Below, one piece after another: positions 36,339 through 45,400 of a DNA stretch of 64,000 bases. The notes beneath the pieces were generated by a model. That model saw only the letters and a list, made by a program, of their open reading frames with translations. It was not told where the DNA came from and ran no database searches. Location of the stretch: the NCBI RefSeq assembly GCF_014270035.1, contig NZ_JACNEP010000007.1, positions 124,001 through 188,000 of the forward strand, written 5' to 3'. The stretch is from Neptunicella marina (GTDB taxonomy: Bacteria > Pseudomonadota > Gammaproteobacteria > Enterobacterales > Alteromonadaceae). The position numbers and the translations under genes are program-made. Numbering within the stretch: the stretch's first letter is position 1; every line of letters begins with the position of its first letter.

Positions 36339-36701
36339 GTGAGACGTACTCTTATAAGCCTGAGTCTTTTAATTGGCCTGTGCGCCTGTAAAACCACAGA
36401 GCCGCTTTATTATTACGGTGAATATAATCAAGCGGTATACAGCTATTTTAAATCCGATGAATTGAGTCAACAGGAACAAATAGCAGCGTTAAACCAAGTG
36501 ATACAGAAAGCCGCATCCAAAGGAAAAGCCGTGCCACCTGGTGTGCATGCACAACTGGGTATGCTGTATTTTGAAAACGGCAATCAAACCTTGGGTGAGC
36601 AACATTTTATGGAAGAAAAACAACGTTTCCCAGAATCTGCTCAGTACATCGACTTTTTGTTAAACGCAGCCAAAAAAGGAGGTCAAAATGAAACTAATTA
36701 A
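36339..36701 (+). CDS. DUF4810 lipoprotein
   Basis: 120 aa, GTG start with AAGGA upstream. Lipobox LCAC (Cys17). YYYGEYNQAVYSYFK and VPPGVHAQLGMLYFENGNQT are DUF4810-like, with a TPR-like helical repeat (GEQHFMEEKQRFPESAQYID). Middle gene of the CsgG-DUF4810-DUF799 operon: 14 bp after the first gene, and its end overlaps the third by 14 bp. Predicted outer-membrane-anchored periplasmic protein; function unknown. Confidence 0.87.
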   Translation: MRRTLISLSLLIGLCACKTTEPLYYYGEYNQAVYSYFKSDELSQQEQIAALNQVIQKAASKGKAVPPGVHAQLGMLYFENGNQTLGEQHFMEEKQRFPESAQYIDFLLNAAKKGGQNETN

Positions 36702-37356
36702 GTTTGTTTTAGTGTTTAGTTTTGCCACTTTGTTTGGCTGCACCAGCACACATAATGGTTATGACTATACGGCATTTCGAGCTGCTGATCCGCACTCCAT
36801 TCTGGTATTGCCACCACTAAACAATACCACTGAAGTGATTGCGCCTTATAGCGTTATGGCACAAGTGATCAAACCGATTGCGGAGTCCGGTTATTATGTT
36901 TTCCCGGTTGCAGTTGTTGATCAAACCTTTAAAAACAATGGGTTAACTGTTGCTAACGATGTACATGCGGTTCCTGTCAATAAATTACACGAAATATTTG
37001 GTGCCGATGCGGCGCTCTATCTCACTGTTAGTGAATATGGCACCAGTTACGTGCTGATTGCCAGTGAAACCCGTGTAACATTAAAAGCCACCTTAGTGGA
37101 TTTACGCAATGGTGTGGTGTTGTGGCAAAACTCAGCAACCGCCTCTTCCGATGAAGATCGTGATGATGAAAATAACCATGGTCTGTTCGGTGCTTTGGTA
37201 GACGCTGCAGTAAACCAGATTTTCGAATCCATTGCAGACACAGGTTTTGATATTACGGGTAAAACCACCGACCGTTTATTATCAGCCGATAACTATAACG
37301 GTTTATTATACGGCCCTCGCTCACCACAATATGGCCAGCCAGCGAAAGGCGAATAA
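36688..37356 (+). CDS. DUF799 lipoprotein (GNA1162-like)
   Basis: 222 aa. Lipobox LFGC (Cys18). DPHSILVLPPLNNTTEV, YYVFPVAVVDQTFKNNG, IFGADAALYLTVSEYGTSY and NGVVLWQNSATAS are typical of the family, whose Neisseria member GNA1162 has a TolB-N-like fold. AAAGGAGG lies eight bases before the ATG, inside the DUF4810 gene. Third gene of the trio, followed by a strong terminator. Confidence 0.88.
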   Translation: MKLIKFVLVFSFATLFGCTSTHNGYDYTAFRAADPHSILVLPPLNNTTEVIAPYSVMAQVIKPIAESGYYVFPVAVVDQTFKNNGLTVANDVHAVPVNKLHEIFGADAALYLTVSEYGTSYVLIASETRVTLKATLVDLRNGVVLWQNSATASSDEDRDDENNHGLFGALVDAAVNQIFESIADTGFDITGKTTDRLLSADNYNGLLYGPRSPQYGQPAKGE

Positions 37357-37370
37357 CCCATTCTCAAGCC

Positions 37371-37398
37371 AAAGCGGGCGTCCGCCCGCTTTTTTTTA
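37371..37398 (+). terminator. Terminator of the CsgG-DUF799 operon
   Basis: AAGCGGGC-gtcc-GCCCGCTTTTTTTT, a GC-rich stem with a nine-base T tract. Confidence 0.94.
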
Positions 37399-37409
37399 AG
37401 CAAAATAAC

Positions 37410-37691
37410 CTAACAACCTGCGGCAAGCCTGACCACAGGTTGCTCGTCTGAATCCCCAACAGAAGAACAAAGGCTTGTCAGGCACAATTCCTCTAAATCG
37501 TGCAACTTATTTAACTGGCTGGTTAATAAAGAAACAGGTCGGCTCCCCGATACCTGCATCTTCACTGTCAGGTTATTTTGCTCTGTACGCACATCGCAAC
37601 TTTCCAGCACAAAACCCCGGTAGCGGGTTACCTGTAATACGCGTTCCAGCGCTGCTGGCGCGTTATTTAATAACAAAGTTAACTGGTGCAT
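37410..37691 (-). CDS. ilvM: Acetolactate synthase II small subunit
   Basis: 93 aa from ATG 37691, with GGGAG eight bases upstream. A single ACT domain: MHQLTLLLNNAPAALERVLQ, TRYRGFVLESCDV, LTVKMQV. The start lies inside the last codons of ilvG, so translation is coupled. It stabilises and regulates the large subunit; IlvM-type subunits usually confer no valine sensitivity. No ilvEDA follows, unlike E. coli. Confidence 0.93.
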   Translation of the reverse strand: MHQLTLLLNNAPAALERVLQVTRYRGFVLESCDVRTEQNNLTVKMQVSGSRPVSLLTSQLNKLHDLEELCLTSLCSSVGDSDEQPVVRLAAGC

Positions 37692-39343
37692 TGCGGTTTC
37701 TCCCACATTTGATGATTAGCAGTATTTGGCGGCACAATTGGCCACACGTTATCGGTGGTGTTTAAGCGCACATGTAATAAATATGCACCCTTGTGTTCTA
37801 ACATGCGTTTAATTGCAGGCGCGACTTGCTCTCCTTGTGTTATGACGTCGCTGGCAATATCAAATGCAGCTGCCAGCTTCGAAAATTCAGGGTTGTCGGA
37901 CAAGTCTGTTTCGCTATAGCGCTGTTCATGAAACAACTCCTGCCACTGTTTCACCATGCCGAGACGCTGATTATCCAGTACGATAATTTTTACTGGTAAT
38001 GGATACCGCCTAAGCGTTGCCAGCTCCTGAACATTCATCATAAATGATCCGTCACCACACACTGCCACAACTTGCTGCTGTGGATTAGCCACTTGTGCGC
38101 CAATGGCCGCAGGTAAACCAAAGCCCATGGTACCCAGTCCACCACTGCTTAAATGCTGGGTGGCACGATTAAACTGCATATGTTGTGCAACCCACATTTG
38201 ATGTTGTCCCACGTCGCAGCTAACAATCGCGTCAGCTTGAAGTGCATTGCTTAACGAGCGCAACATCGCTGGGGCATCAATAGATTGTTGTTTGGTTAAG
38301 TCAGCGTATTGCCAGCTTTTTTGCTGCTTTAGACTGGCGATGGTATGCAGCCATTGTGGTTTATTTTGCAAAGCGGTAAGTTGCGGCAGGATTTGGTTTA
38401 AATCCCCCAAAAGACTTAAATCGGCCTGTCGTCGCTTATTAATTTCAGCCGGGTCGATATCGATATGTAACAGTTTGGCATTAGGCGCAAACTCATCCAA
38501 TTTGCCCGTCACTCTGTCATCTAATCTGGCGCCGATAACAATCAGTAAATCACATTGTTGAACCGCTAAATTGGCCGCCGGTAAACCATGCATGCCCAAC
38601 AGACCTAAATAACCAGCATGGCGAAAATCAGCACTACCCAATCCTTTTAAAGTAGAGACAACCGGGAAATTATTGCGCTCTATAAAATAGCGCAAATTTT
38701 GTGTGGCATTAGCCATGCCTACCCCACCACCGACATAAACCACCGGCGAAGTGCACTCATCAAGCAACTGATTCGCCTGTTCAATTTGCTCATCGCTGCA
38801 CTTTGGGTATTGGAAATCAACTTGTGGCAGCGCCATAAGTTCTGGCACATCTCCCAACAAAATATCTTTGGGCACATCGATTAAAACAGGGCCAGGACGT
38901 CCGGAACGGGCAAGCTGAAACGCCTCATTCAAACTGGGTAATAAATCTTCAGGCTGCATAACCTGCATACTGTGTTTGCAAATGCTTAATGACAGCCCTA
39001 ACACGTCCACTTCCTGAAACGCATCCGATCCCATTGAAGGACGTGCCACCTGCCCGGTTATCACCACAAGCGGCACAGAATCAAGCATGGCATCGGCTAA
39101 ACTAGTGAGCAAATTAGTCGCCCCCGGCCCGGATGTTGCCACACAAACACCGACGTTATTGGTGGAACGTGCATAACCTATGGCTGCAAACGCAGCACCT
39201 TGCTCATGACGGCAAAGATAATGTTTGACTGGCGAATCGAGCATCGCGTCATACAGCGGCATAATTGCCCCACCGGGATAGCCAAACAGGGTGTCGATTC
39301 CTTGTTGACTCAGATAATCCAAAATTGCTTGTGCGCCTGTCAT
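37679..39343 (-). CDS. ilvG: Acetolactate synthase II large subunit
   Basis: 554 aa. ThDP enzyme layout: the N-terminal PYR domain with GYPGGAIMPLYDAM and the catalytic Glu in LCRHEQGAAF, the central FAD-binding domain, and the C-terminal PP domain with GDGSFMMNVQELATL and VLDNQRLGMVKQWQELFH. It condenses two pyruvates (or pyruvate and 2-oxobutyrate) in branched-chain amino acid synthesis. The frame is intact, unlike in E. coli K-12. It is preceded by a leader peptide rich in Leu, Val and Ile and by a terminator, so the operon is controlled by attenuation. Confidence 0.96.
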   Translation of the reverse strand: MTGAQAILDYLSQQGIDTLFGYPGGAIMPLYDAMLDSPVKHYLCRHEQGAAFAAIGYARSTNNVGVCVATSGPGATNLLTSLADAMLDSVPLVVITGQVARPSMGSDAFQEVDVLGLSLSICKHSMQVMQPEDLLPSLNEAFQLARSGRPGPVLIDVPKDILLGDVPELMALPQVDFQYPKCSDEQIEQANQLLDECTSPVVYVGGGVGMANATQNLRYFIERNNFPVVSTLKGLGSADFRHAGYLGLLGMHGLPAANLAVQQCDLLIVIGARLDDRVTGKLDEFAPNAKLLHIDIDPAEINKRRQADLSLLGDLNQILPQLTALQNKPQWLHTIASLKQQKSWQYADLTKQQSIDAPAMLRSLSNALQADAIVSCDVGQHQMWVAQHMQFNRATQHLSSGGLGTMGFGLPAAIGAQVANPQQQVVAVCGDGSFMMNVQELATLRRYPLPVKIIVLDNQRLGMVKQWQELFHEQRYSETDLSDNPEFSKLAAAFDIASDVITQGEQVAPAIKRMLEHKGAYLLHVRLNTTDNVWPIVPPNTANHQMWEKPQCTS

Positions 39344-39373
39344 GGTTTTCTCACTTTTTCAGGGCCAGAAACG

Positions 39374-39406
39374 AAAAAACCCCCGGACTTTCGTGCGGGG
39401 GTTTTT
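39374..39406 (-). terminator. Attenuator of the ilvGM operon
   Basis: The minus strand reads AAAAACCCCC, a GC-containing loop region, then GGGGGTTTTTT. It lies between the leader peptide stop (39425) and ilvG (39343), the classical place for an attenuator. Confidence 0.9.
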
Positions 39407-39424
39407 GCTGAAACTGGGCTTAAT

Positions 39425-39511
39425 TTAGGCCAATAGCTTCCCCCGCGGAGATAGAATAATCACCACGACTAGTAGGACAATAATACGTACTAAGGAAGCA
39501 AAAAGGTTCAT
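39425..39511 (-). CDS. ilvL: ilvG leader peptide
   Basis: 28 aa. It starts MNLFASLVRIIVLLVVV, and 16 of the 28 residues are Leu (7), Val (5) or Ile (4), with 12 of them between residues 7 and 20. It is directly upstream of the attenuator and ilvGM. Ribosome stalling on Leu/Val/Ile codons would prevent terminator formation. This is the standard branched-chain attenuation layout. Confidence 0.9.
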   Translation of the reverse strand: MNLFASLVRIIVLLVVVIILSPRGKLLA

Positions 39512-39556
39512 GTAAGTGTCGGTTTCAATTTAACTATTTAATTCAGTATTATTTAC

Positions 39557-39585
39557 AAATAACACGGGGTTAAAAATCAGGTCAA
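39557..39585 (-). promoter_or_regulatory. Predicted ilv promoter
   Basis: On the minus strand TTGACC, a 17-bp spacer ending in GTG, then TTATTT. It would start transcription near 39550, about 40 bp before the leader peptide. Confidence 0.55.
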
Positions 39586-39596
39586 CCATTAATTAA

Positions 39597-39628
39597 CAAA
39601 AAGTGAAAAATAATTGAGCAGTTTCACT
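39597..39628 (-). terminator. Terminator after the MBL-fold gene
   Basis: The minus strand reads AGTGAAA, a 13-base loop, TTTCACT then TTTTG. A modest AT-rich stem just past the stop. Confidence 0.6.
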
Positions 39629-39633
39629 CTCTG

Positions 39634-40731
39634 TTAGTCAGGCATGTATGCTTGCCACCAGTGTTCTGTTTTCACTAAATTCTCAATTTGCATAATATCG
39701 CCCACCACAGGTGTGCTGATGGCAATATCATGTTGCGCTGCAAGCTGAGTGACACGTTCAAGCGGTTCATACCAGGTATGCAATGCGAGATTAAAGGTGC
39801 CATTATGCACCGGGATCATGGTTTTACCCTGTAAATCAATATGCGCCTGCACACTTTGTTCTGGCAACATATGTACGTCTGGCCACATATTGTCATAAGC
39901 GCCGGTTTCAATCAGGGTAAGATCAAAGGGTCCATACTTTTGCCCGATTTTTTTAAACCCCTCAAAGTAACCAGAATCGCCACTAAAGTAGACACTCTCA
40001 TGGCCAGTTTTAATCACCCATGACCCCCATAAGGTTTTGTTACCGTCGCTAAACGAACGGCCAGAAAAATGACGGCTCGGCGTAAAGGCAATTAATGCAT
40101 TTTTGGTGGTTATATCCTGCCACCAATCAAAACTAATAATGTCATCTTCAGCGACACCCCATTTACGTAAATCACCTTCCACCCCCATGGGTACGAGAAA
40201 CTGTCGGGTCTTGCCAACCAATTGTTTTATCGATTGTTTGTCCAGATGATCATAATGATTATGTGAGATCAGCACTTTGTCGATTGGCGGTAATTCATCA
40301 ATAGAAATCGGTGTTGGGTGAAAGCGTTTTGGCCCCATAAATGAAAACGGCGATGCGCGTTTGGAAAATACCGGATCAAGCAACCAATACTCACCATAAA
40401 CCTTAAGTAAAACCGAGGAGTGCCCTAACTTCACCAAATGAAAACTATCGTCAGATAAGGCTTCAAGCTGCTCGCGGGTTAGCGTATTTATTGGCAATAC
40501 CACATCTGGCTCGTGGTCAGTTTTGTCTGCAGTAAAATAACGCGCCATCACCTTTAAAAAAGTCTTAAATGTATTGGCCTGAATGGGTTGGTCGTTTTCA
40601 AAACGACCATTGTGATAATGACTGGATTGCTGACCCTGTGCCATTTCAGTTGCAGATAACGATTGATTCACAATAAACCCTCCTACAGCCAATACCAACA
40701 CAGTGACAAAAATTGCGGTTAGTATTTTCAT
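39634..40731 (-). CDS. MBL-fold hydrolase, NAPE-PLD/UlaG-like, membrane anchored
   Basis: 365 aa from ATG 40731. One N-terminal TM helix (ILTAIFVTVLVLAVGGFIV) with the rest periplasmic. The domain opens with HSSVLLKVYGEYWLLDPVFS. Metal ligands are in ISHNHYDHLDKQ (HxHxDH), TPSRHFSGR, YFSGDSGYFEGF and MIPVHNGTFNLA. This is the pattern of N-acylphosphatidylethanolamine phospholipase D and related lipases, so a lipid or phosphodiester substrate is possible. Divergent from a TetR regulator, whose operator palindrome lies in the shared intergenic region. Confidence 0.87.
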   Translation of the reverse strand: MKILTAIFVTVLVLAVGGFIVNQSLSATEMAQGQQSSHYHNGRFENDQPIQANTFKTFLKVMARYFTADKTDHEPDVVLPINTLTREQLEALSDDSFHLVKLGHSSVLLKVYGEYWLLDPVFSKRASPFSFMGPKRFHPTPISIDELPPIDKVLISHNHYDHLDKQSIKQLVGKTRQFLVPMGVEGDLRKWGVAEDDIISFDWWQDITTKNALIAFTPSRHFSGRSFSDGNKTLWGSWVIKTGHESVYFSGDSGYFEGFKKIGQKYGPFDLTLIETGAYDNMWPDVHMLPEQSVQAHIDLQGKTMIPVHNGTFNLALHTWYEPLERVTQLAAQHDIAISTPVVGDIMQIENLVKTEHWWQAYMPD

Positions 40732-40745
40732 TTTCACACCAAAAA

Positions 40746-40791
40746 GTAAACTACACGGTTTAGTTTACACGGCGACGTAAAAAAGTAAACT
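40746..40791. promoter_or_regulatory. Putative TetR-family operator
   Basis: A perfect palindrome GTAAACTA-cacggtt-TAGTTTAC at 40746-40768, plus a third half-site GTAAACT at 40785-40791. It lies between the divergent MBL-fold and TetR genes, so it probably controls both. Confidence 0.8.
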
Positions 40792-40849
40792 GCCTAGTGC
40801 ACATTTTTATGTAACAAGGTACACTTGAGTTGTGATCTATGAGGTGAAG

Positions 40850-41446
40850 ATGAAGTTATCAGAGCAAAAACGACTGGATATTTTAACGGCGGCTGAACTG
40901 CTGTTTTATCAACATGGTGTTGAACAAACCAGTATGGATCTGGTGGCCAAACAAGCTAACGTGTCTAAACGTACGGTCTACAATCACTTCGCAACCAAAG
41001 AGCAGCTGTTCCACGCTATTTTACTTCGTTTACGCGATCAGCTGGATGACGCAGAAACCATTGCGTTTGATCCTTCACTGGATATTCGCGGCCAATTAGT
41101 GAGCATCGCCCGTCAGGAAGCCGCATTACTTACCTCAGATAAATTTTTACGCATTGCACGTGTGGCCTTTTTACATATGTTGCAACAGCCTGATTTAGCC
41201 AAACAGTTGAGCGATAATAAAGTTGGCTGCATGGCCTATCTTGAGACATTTTTAACCGAAGCGGTTGCGGCAGGTAAGCTTGCGATCAGTGATATTGAGC
41301 TGGCGGCTAAACAGTTTGTTTACCAACTCAAATCTTTTATTTTCTATCCGCATTTGTATGGCTTTGAAGTGTTAGACAAACAGCAAGAACAACAAGTGAT
41401 TGAAGAAACCGTTGAGATGTTTTTGTGCCGCTACCTGCCGACTTAA
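40850..41446 (+). CDS. TetR/AcrR-family regulator
   Basis: 198 aa from ATG 40850, with GAGGTG just upstream; the frame extends to a GTG 18 bp earlier. HTH: LTAAELLFYQHGVEQTSMDL, then AKQANVSKRTVYNHFATKEQ. The C-terminal domain is helical, of the TetR_C AefR-like type (FLRIARVAFLHMLQQP, LETFLTEAVAAGKL). It probably represses the divergent MBL-fold gene and itself through the palindrome between them. Ligand unknown. Confidence 0.9.
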   Translation: MKLSEQKRLDILTAAELLFYQHGVEQTSMDLVAKQANVSKRTVYNHFATKEQLFHAILLRLRDQLDDAETIAFDPSLDIRGQLVSIARQEAALLTSDKFLRIARVAFLHMLQQPDLAKQLSDNKVGCMAYLETFLTEAVAAGKLAISDIELAAKQFVYQLKSFIFYPHLYGFEVLDKQQEQQVIEETVEMFLCRYLPT

Positions 41447-41449
41447 CGA

Positions 41450-41599
41450 TTAACTATTTTCGTCACTTTGTTCTGCAGCCAGAGCGGCTAATCTTTCACG
41501 TTCGGCTTTGCAGATATAAGGCGTTTTCTTTTTAGATGGGCCTTTGGCTTTTTTAAGTCTTTTCTGCAAAATCTGGTTTATCTTTTTTTTTCGGTTCAT
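41450..41599 (-). CDS. DUF2986 small basic protein
   Basis: 49 aa: MNRKKKINQILQKRLKKAKG, then KKKTPYICKAERERLAAL, ending in DENS. It matches the DUF2986 pattern (MNRKKKINQIL with a YISKAER-like motif) common in Alteromonadales and Vibrio. Its very high Lys/Arg content suggests nucleic acid or ribosome binding, unproven. It is convergent with the TetR gene, three bases apart. Confidence 0.82.
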   Translation of the reverse strand: MNRKKKINQILQKRLKKAKGPSKKKTPYICKAERERLAALAAEQSDENS

Positions 41600-41797
41600 A
41601 ACGTATTCTTTTATCGGTTTGGAAACAACAAAACGAGTGGCATTAAGAACACCCGGCTGAACATTATAAATTATTGTTTCGTGACAGTACGTTTTACTTC
41701 ACAAGTTTCAGTGAAAAGCTGTTAGTATGCGCGCGAATTTCTCGGCGAATTGCCATTTAAGGCAACTCCCCTTTTTTATAATTGAATAGGTATTTCC

Positions 41798-42142
41798 ATG
41801 TCAGAAAAAACGACCCGCAACCGTCGTATTCGTAAAAAGCTTTATCTTGATGAATTCGCTATTTTAGGTTTTGAATTTAGCTGCAAATTAGGCACGGCAT
41901 CAGAAGATGATTACGATGCCTTTTTTAACGACTTCGCCCAGTTTTTAGAAGATCAGCATCTGTACATTACACTGGATAGTGAAGAAACAAACGAATGGTT
42001 AGGCGGTGTTATTACCTCTGCTGACCGTTACGGCAACGCCACCGAAGAAAATCGCGAAGCCTTCGAAGCTTTCCTTAAAGCCAACAAAATCGTTAGCGAT
42101 ATCGAAGTAGGCCAATTGGCTGACGCTGTTTACGGCATGTAA
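41798..42142 (+). CDS. yggL: 50S-associated protein YggL
   Basis: 114 aa. MSEKTTRNRRIRKKLYLDEF and LGFEFSCKLGTASEDDYDAF are typical YggL (DUF469) motifs, and the length equals that of E. coli YggL, which binds the large ribosomal subunit. AGGT lies before the ATG. In E. coli it neighbours trmB and mutY; here it stands alone, upstream of a GH15-like gene. Confidence 0.93.
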   Translation: MSEKTTRNRRIRKKLYLDEFAILGFEFSCKLGTASEDDYDAFFNDFAQFLEDQHLYITLDSEETNEWLGGVITSADRYGNATEENREAFEAFLKANKIVSDIEVGQLADAVYGM

Positions 42143-42160
42143 CAGATAATTTAAATTAAC

Positions 42161-42187
42161 TGGCGCCAGACTGGCGCCATTTTTGTT
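42161..42187 (+). terminator. Terminator of yggL
   Basis: TGGCGCC-agac-TGGCGCCA followed by TTTTTG and TTTTT. Confidence 0.88.
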
Positions 42188-42425
42188 TTTGGCACCGCAT
42201 CAGGTTTTCCCATCTCTTCCCCATTACTTTGTTTTACCATTTCATTCAATCGCTTGGCATTTAGCTAATTTACACTCAGAATGTATAACATTATGAATGA
42301 CTTGTAGTGCATACATCGACCAGACTCTTGTCATTTTCAAGTAACCGATAACCTGCAAATAAAAGCGATATCGGAATAGTAATATCCAGTTGCCTCCATA
42401 CCTTCATGTAAAATCAGGATGAAAT

Positions 42426-45400
42426 ATGCGTGACCTTGATTTGAGAATTAGCCTCGACCGTTATTATCAACAAATTAAAGCGGTAATCATCGATAAACAG
42501 CACCCTATTTCCGGCTTGTTACCGGCCAGTACAGCTATCACGGTGCATGGCAATTATCAGGATGCCTGGGTAAGAGATAACGTTTACAGCATTTTAGCGG
42601 TTTGGGGATTAGCACTGGCTTATCGCCAGCTGGATAACAATGATGGTCGCGCCATCGAATTGCAGCAGCGAACAGTTAAATTAATGCGTGGTTTATTGCG
42701 CTCGATGATGAACCAGTCGGCCAAAGTTGAACTGTTCAAAAAAAGCCGTAACCCACTCGATGCCTTGCATGCAAAATATGATACCGCAAGCGGTGAAAAC
42801 GTGGTGGCCGACCATGAATGGGGGCATCTGCAAATTGATGCGACATCGGTTTATTTGCTGATGATGACGCAAATGATTGCCTCGGGTTTGAACATTATCT
42901 GGACCGAAGAAGAAGTCTGTTTTATCCAGAATCTGGTGTACTACATCGAACGCGCCTATCGCACCCCGGACTACGGCATTTGGGAGCGTGGTGATAAGCG
43001 CAACAGTGGTAAGGTTGAGCTCAATGCCAGTTCGTTAGGTATGGCAAAAGCGGCACTGGAAGCCTTATCTGGTTTTAATCTATTTGGTGCCAGGGGGTCG
43101 CAAAATTCGGTTATTCATGTGGTGCCGGATAATATCGCGCAAGCCAATATTACCCTCACGTCCATGCTGCCACGCGAATCAAACACCAAGGAAATCGATG
43201 CAGCGTTACTCAGCGTCATTGGCTTTCCTGCGTTTACCGTGCCGGATTCAAAACTGGCCAGTAAAGTGCGCAAAGAGATAGTTAAAAAACTCGAAGGTCC
43301 TTATGGATTAAAACGTTTTTTACGTGATGGTCACCAAACAGCGTTAGAAGACGATGAACGCCTGCATTATGAAGAGCAGGAATTAAAGCAATTTGAGCAC
43401 ATCGAATCTGAATGGCCGCTGTTTTTTACTTATCTGTACCTTGATGCCATTTACCGTAACGATAGCCATCAAATTGAGCATTATCGCGAATGTTTAGACA
43501 ACGTACTGGTTGAGCACAACGGCCATAAACTGCTACCTGAACTCTATTATGTGCCGCTTGAACTGATTGAACAGGAACGCGAAAACCCGGGCTCCCAACC
43601 ACGCGTACCGAATGAAAACGTACCGCTGGTGTGGGCGCAAAGTTTGTTTTTACTCGGCTCGATGCTCGAAGATGGTCTGTTGCGTCCTGGTGATTTAGAT
43701 CCATTGGGTCGCCATCATAATAAACCAGTGACTCAACCCGTGGTTCAGTTAATTTTTCTGGCTGAAGATGAAGCACTGCAAGATGAACTGGCCACCTTTG
43801 GTGTGCGCACCGAAACCTTAAAAAACATTGCCCCGGTAAAAGTCTGCCGACCAGAGGACATTGCTACAGTTCACGCACAGGTAGGTCGTTGTGACAGTTT
43901 AGGCTTGACCGGTCGCAGTTATCGCATACCCAAAAGCCTTGCCACCAGCCGGGTGTATAAACTCAATCATGAGCGTGTGGTGTGTATTACACCTTCCTTT
44001 ATGCAGCAAGAGTTTTTCTTAAGCTACGATATCGATTTTTTAGTCAGTCGCTTTAAAAGTGAATTACGTTACCTGCAACGCAACTGGACTGAACTAGGCC
44101 GCCCAACGGTGACCGTGCTGCTTACCCGACAATTGCTTGATACCGATCGCAGTTCGTTTTTCGCCTTGATGAAGCAAATTGAAGCAGGTGATGTAGATGG
44201 CATTGCCGTCACCCATGGCAAAATGGCGCAGTTAATGTCTACCGCAGCGATTGAACGCATCGACCATTTACATGGTTACACTGTGCCAGATGCGCCACTG
44301 GATCAAATCCTCGCCACATCGTGCCGTTTGGATACCAGCGCAGATCACACACCGCTATCACAGGCTGACGATCTTGAAATTGATTTATGTACCGATGAAC
44401 AGCAACTTATAGACAAGTTGGCTTGTGCAACCAATGTCTACGAACAAATCGCTTTGTTAAGTGCTCTGGTAAAAATCAAAACACTGGATGCTCACATTTA
44501 TATCCATCACGGTGAATACTCGCTGCGTGATTTAATCGAAGAAGTGTATTGTCAGGCGGGTCGTTTTCGCGTTTGGTCAGTATTACGCAGCGCATCAGGT
44601 TTGTTGGGTAAATCGGATGGCGATTTAGGTCTGGCAGTGAGTGCTTTACTGGTTGCACAAAAGAACATTCAGGTAGGTCGCGCCTACAGCGATGACTCGT
44701 TAATTTCCCGGCCTTTAAACGATGATGAACTGTTGGAAAAAATTCACACCTATTGCCGTGAAGATGTGCGCGACCAGATATTAACCCAGGAAGTATTACT
44801 GAGCTTAAGTCTGCTTATCCGTGCGCGTCCTGAACTATTCAGTGAACTGCTAACCATTCGGGTCAGCCATTTAATTTTGCTGCTCACCAGCCAGATTGCG
44901 CGCGCAGAAAACATCGCACCAGATGAAGCCTACGAACAACTTATGAATGTGGCACCATCAGACATTCAGCGGCGTTTAGAGGCGGTATTGGAAAATTACC
45001 AATCGCTGAATGACTTACCTCAAAAAATGGAAGTACTGCACGCCAAAGGCAGCTCCGACACATTACATTGGCAGCAAAATCTCGGATTAGAGAAAATCAG
45101 CGAACCGGCAGGAGGCTGGCTGGCATGGCGACAACATCAGGGGATCATTGACCGTCGTTCAGCCGAATTTAATCAGAATATCTGGTTGATACTGCATCAC
45201 ACTACCGGACTTATTATCGGTAATAAAATGGATAAACGTAACCGCATCAACAGTGACGTGGTGCTAAGTGATATGACTCCCGGTGAAGCGGCTTTTGCGC
45301 TGTTAACCGAACATATGCTTAACAATATTCAGTCGGCTGAATATCGTCAGCTAACCATTGAAGCTCTCACCGCGATGGCGAGCTTTTTTGAACAAAACCC

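Noticed and set aside
43426-43776. 116-aa minus-strand frame inside the GH15-like gene
   Set aside because: Shadow of the coding strand, no start signal.
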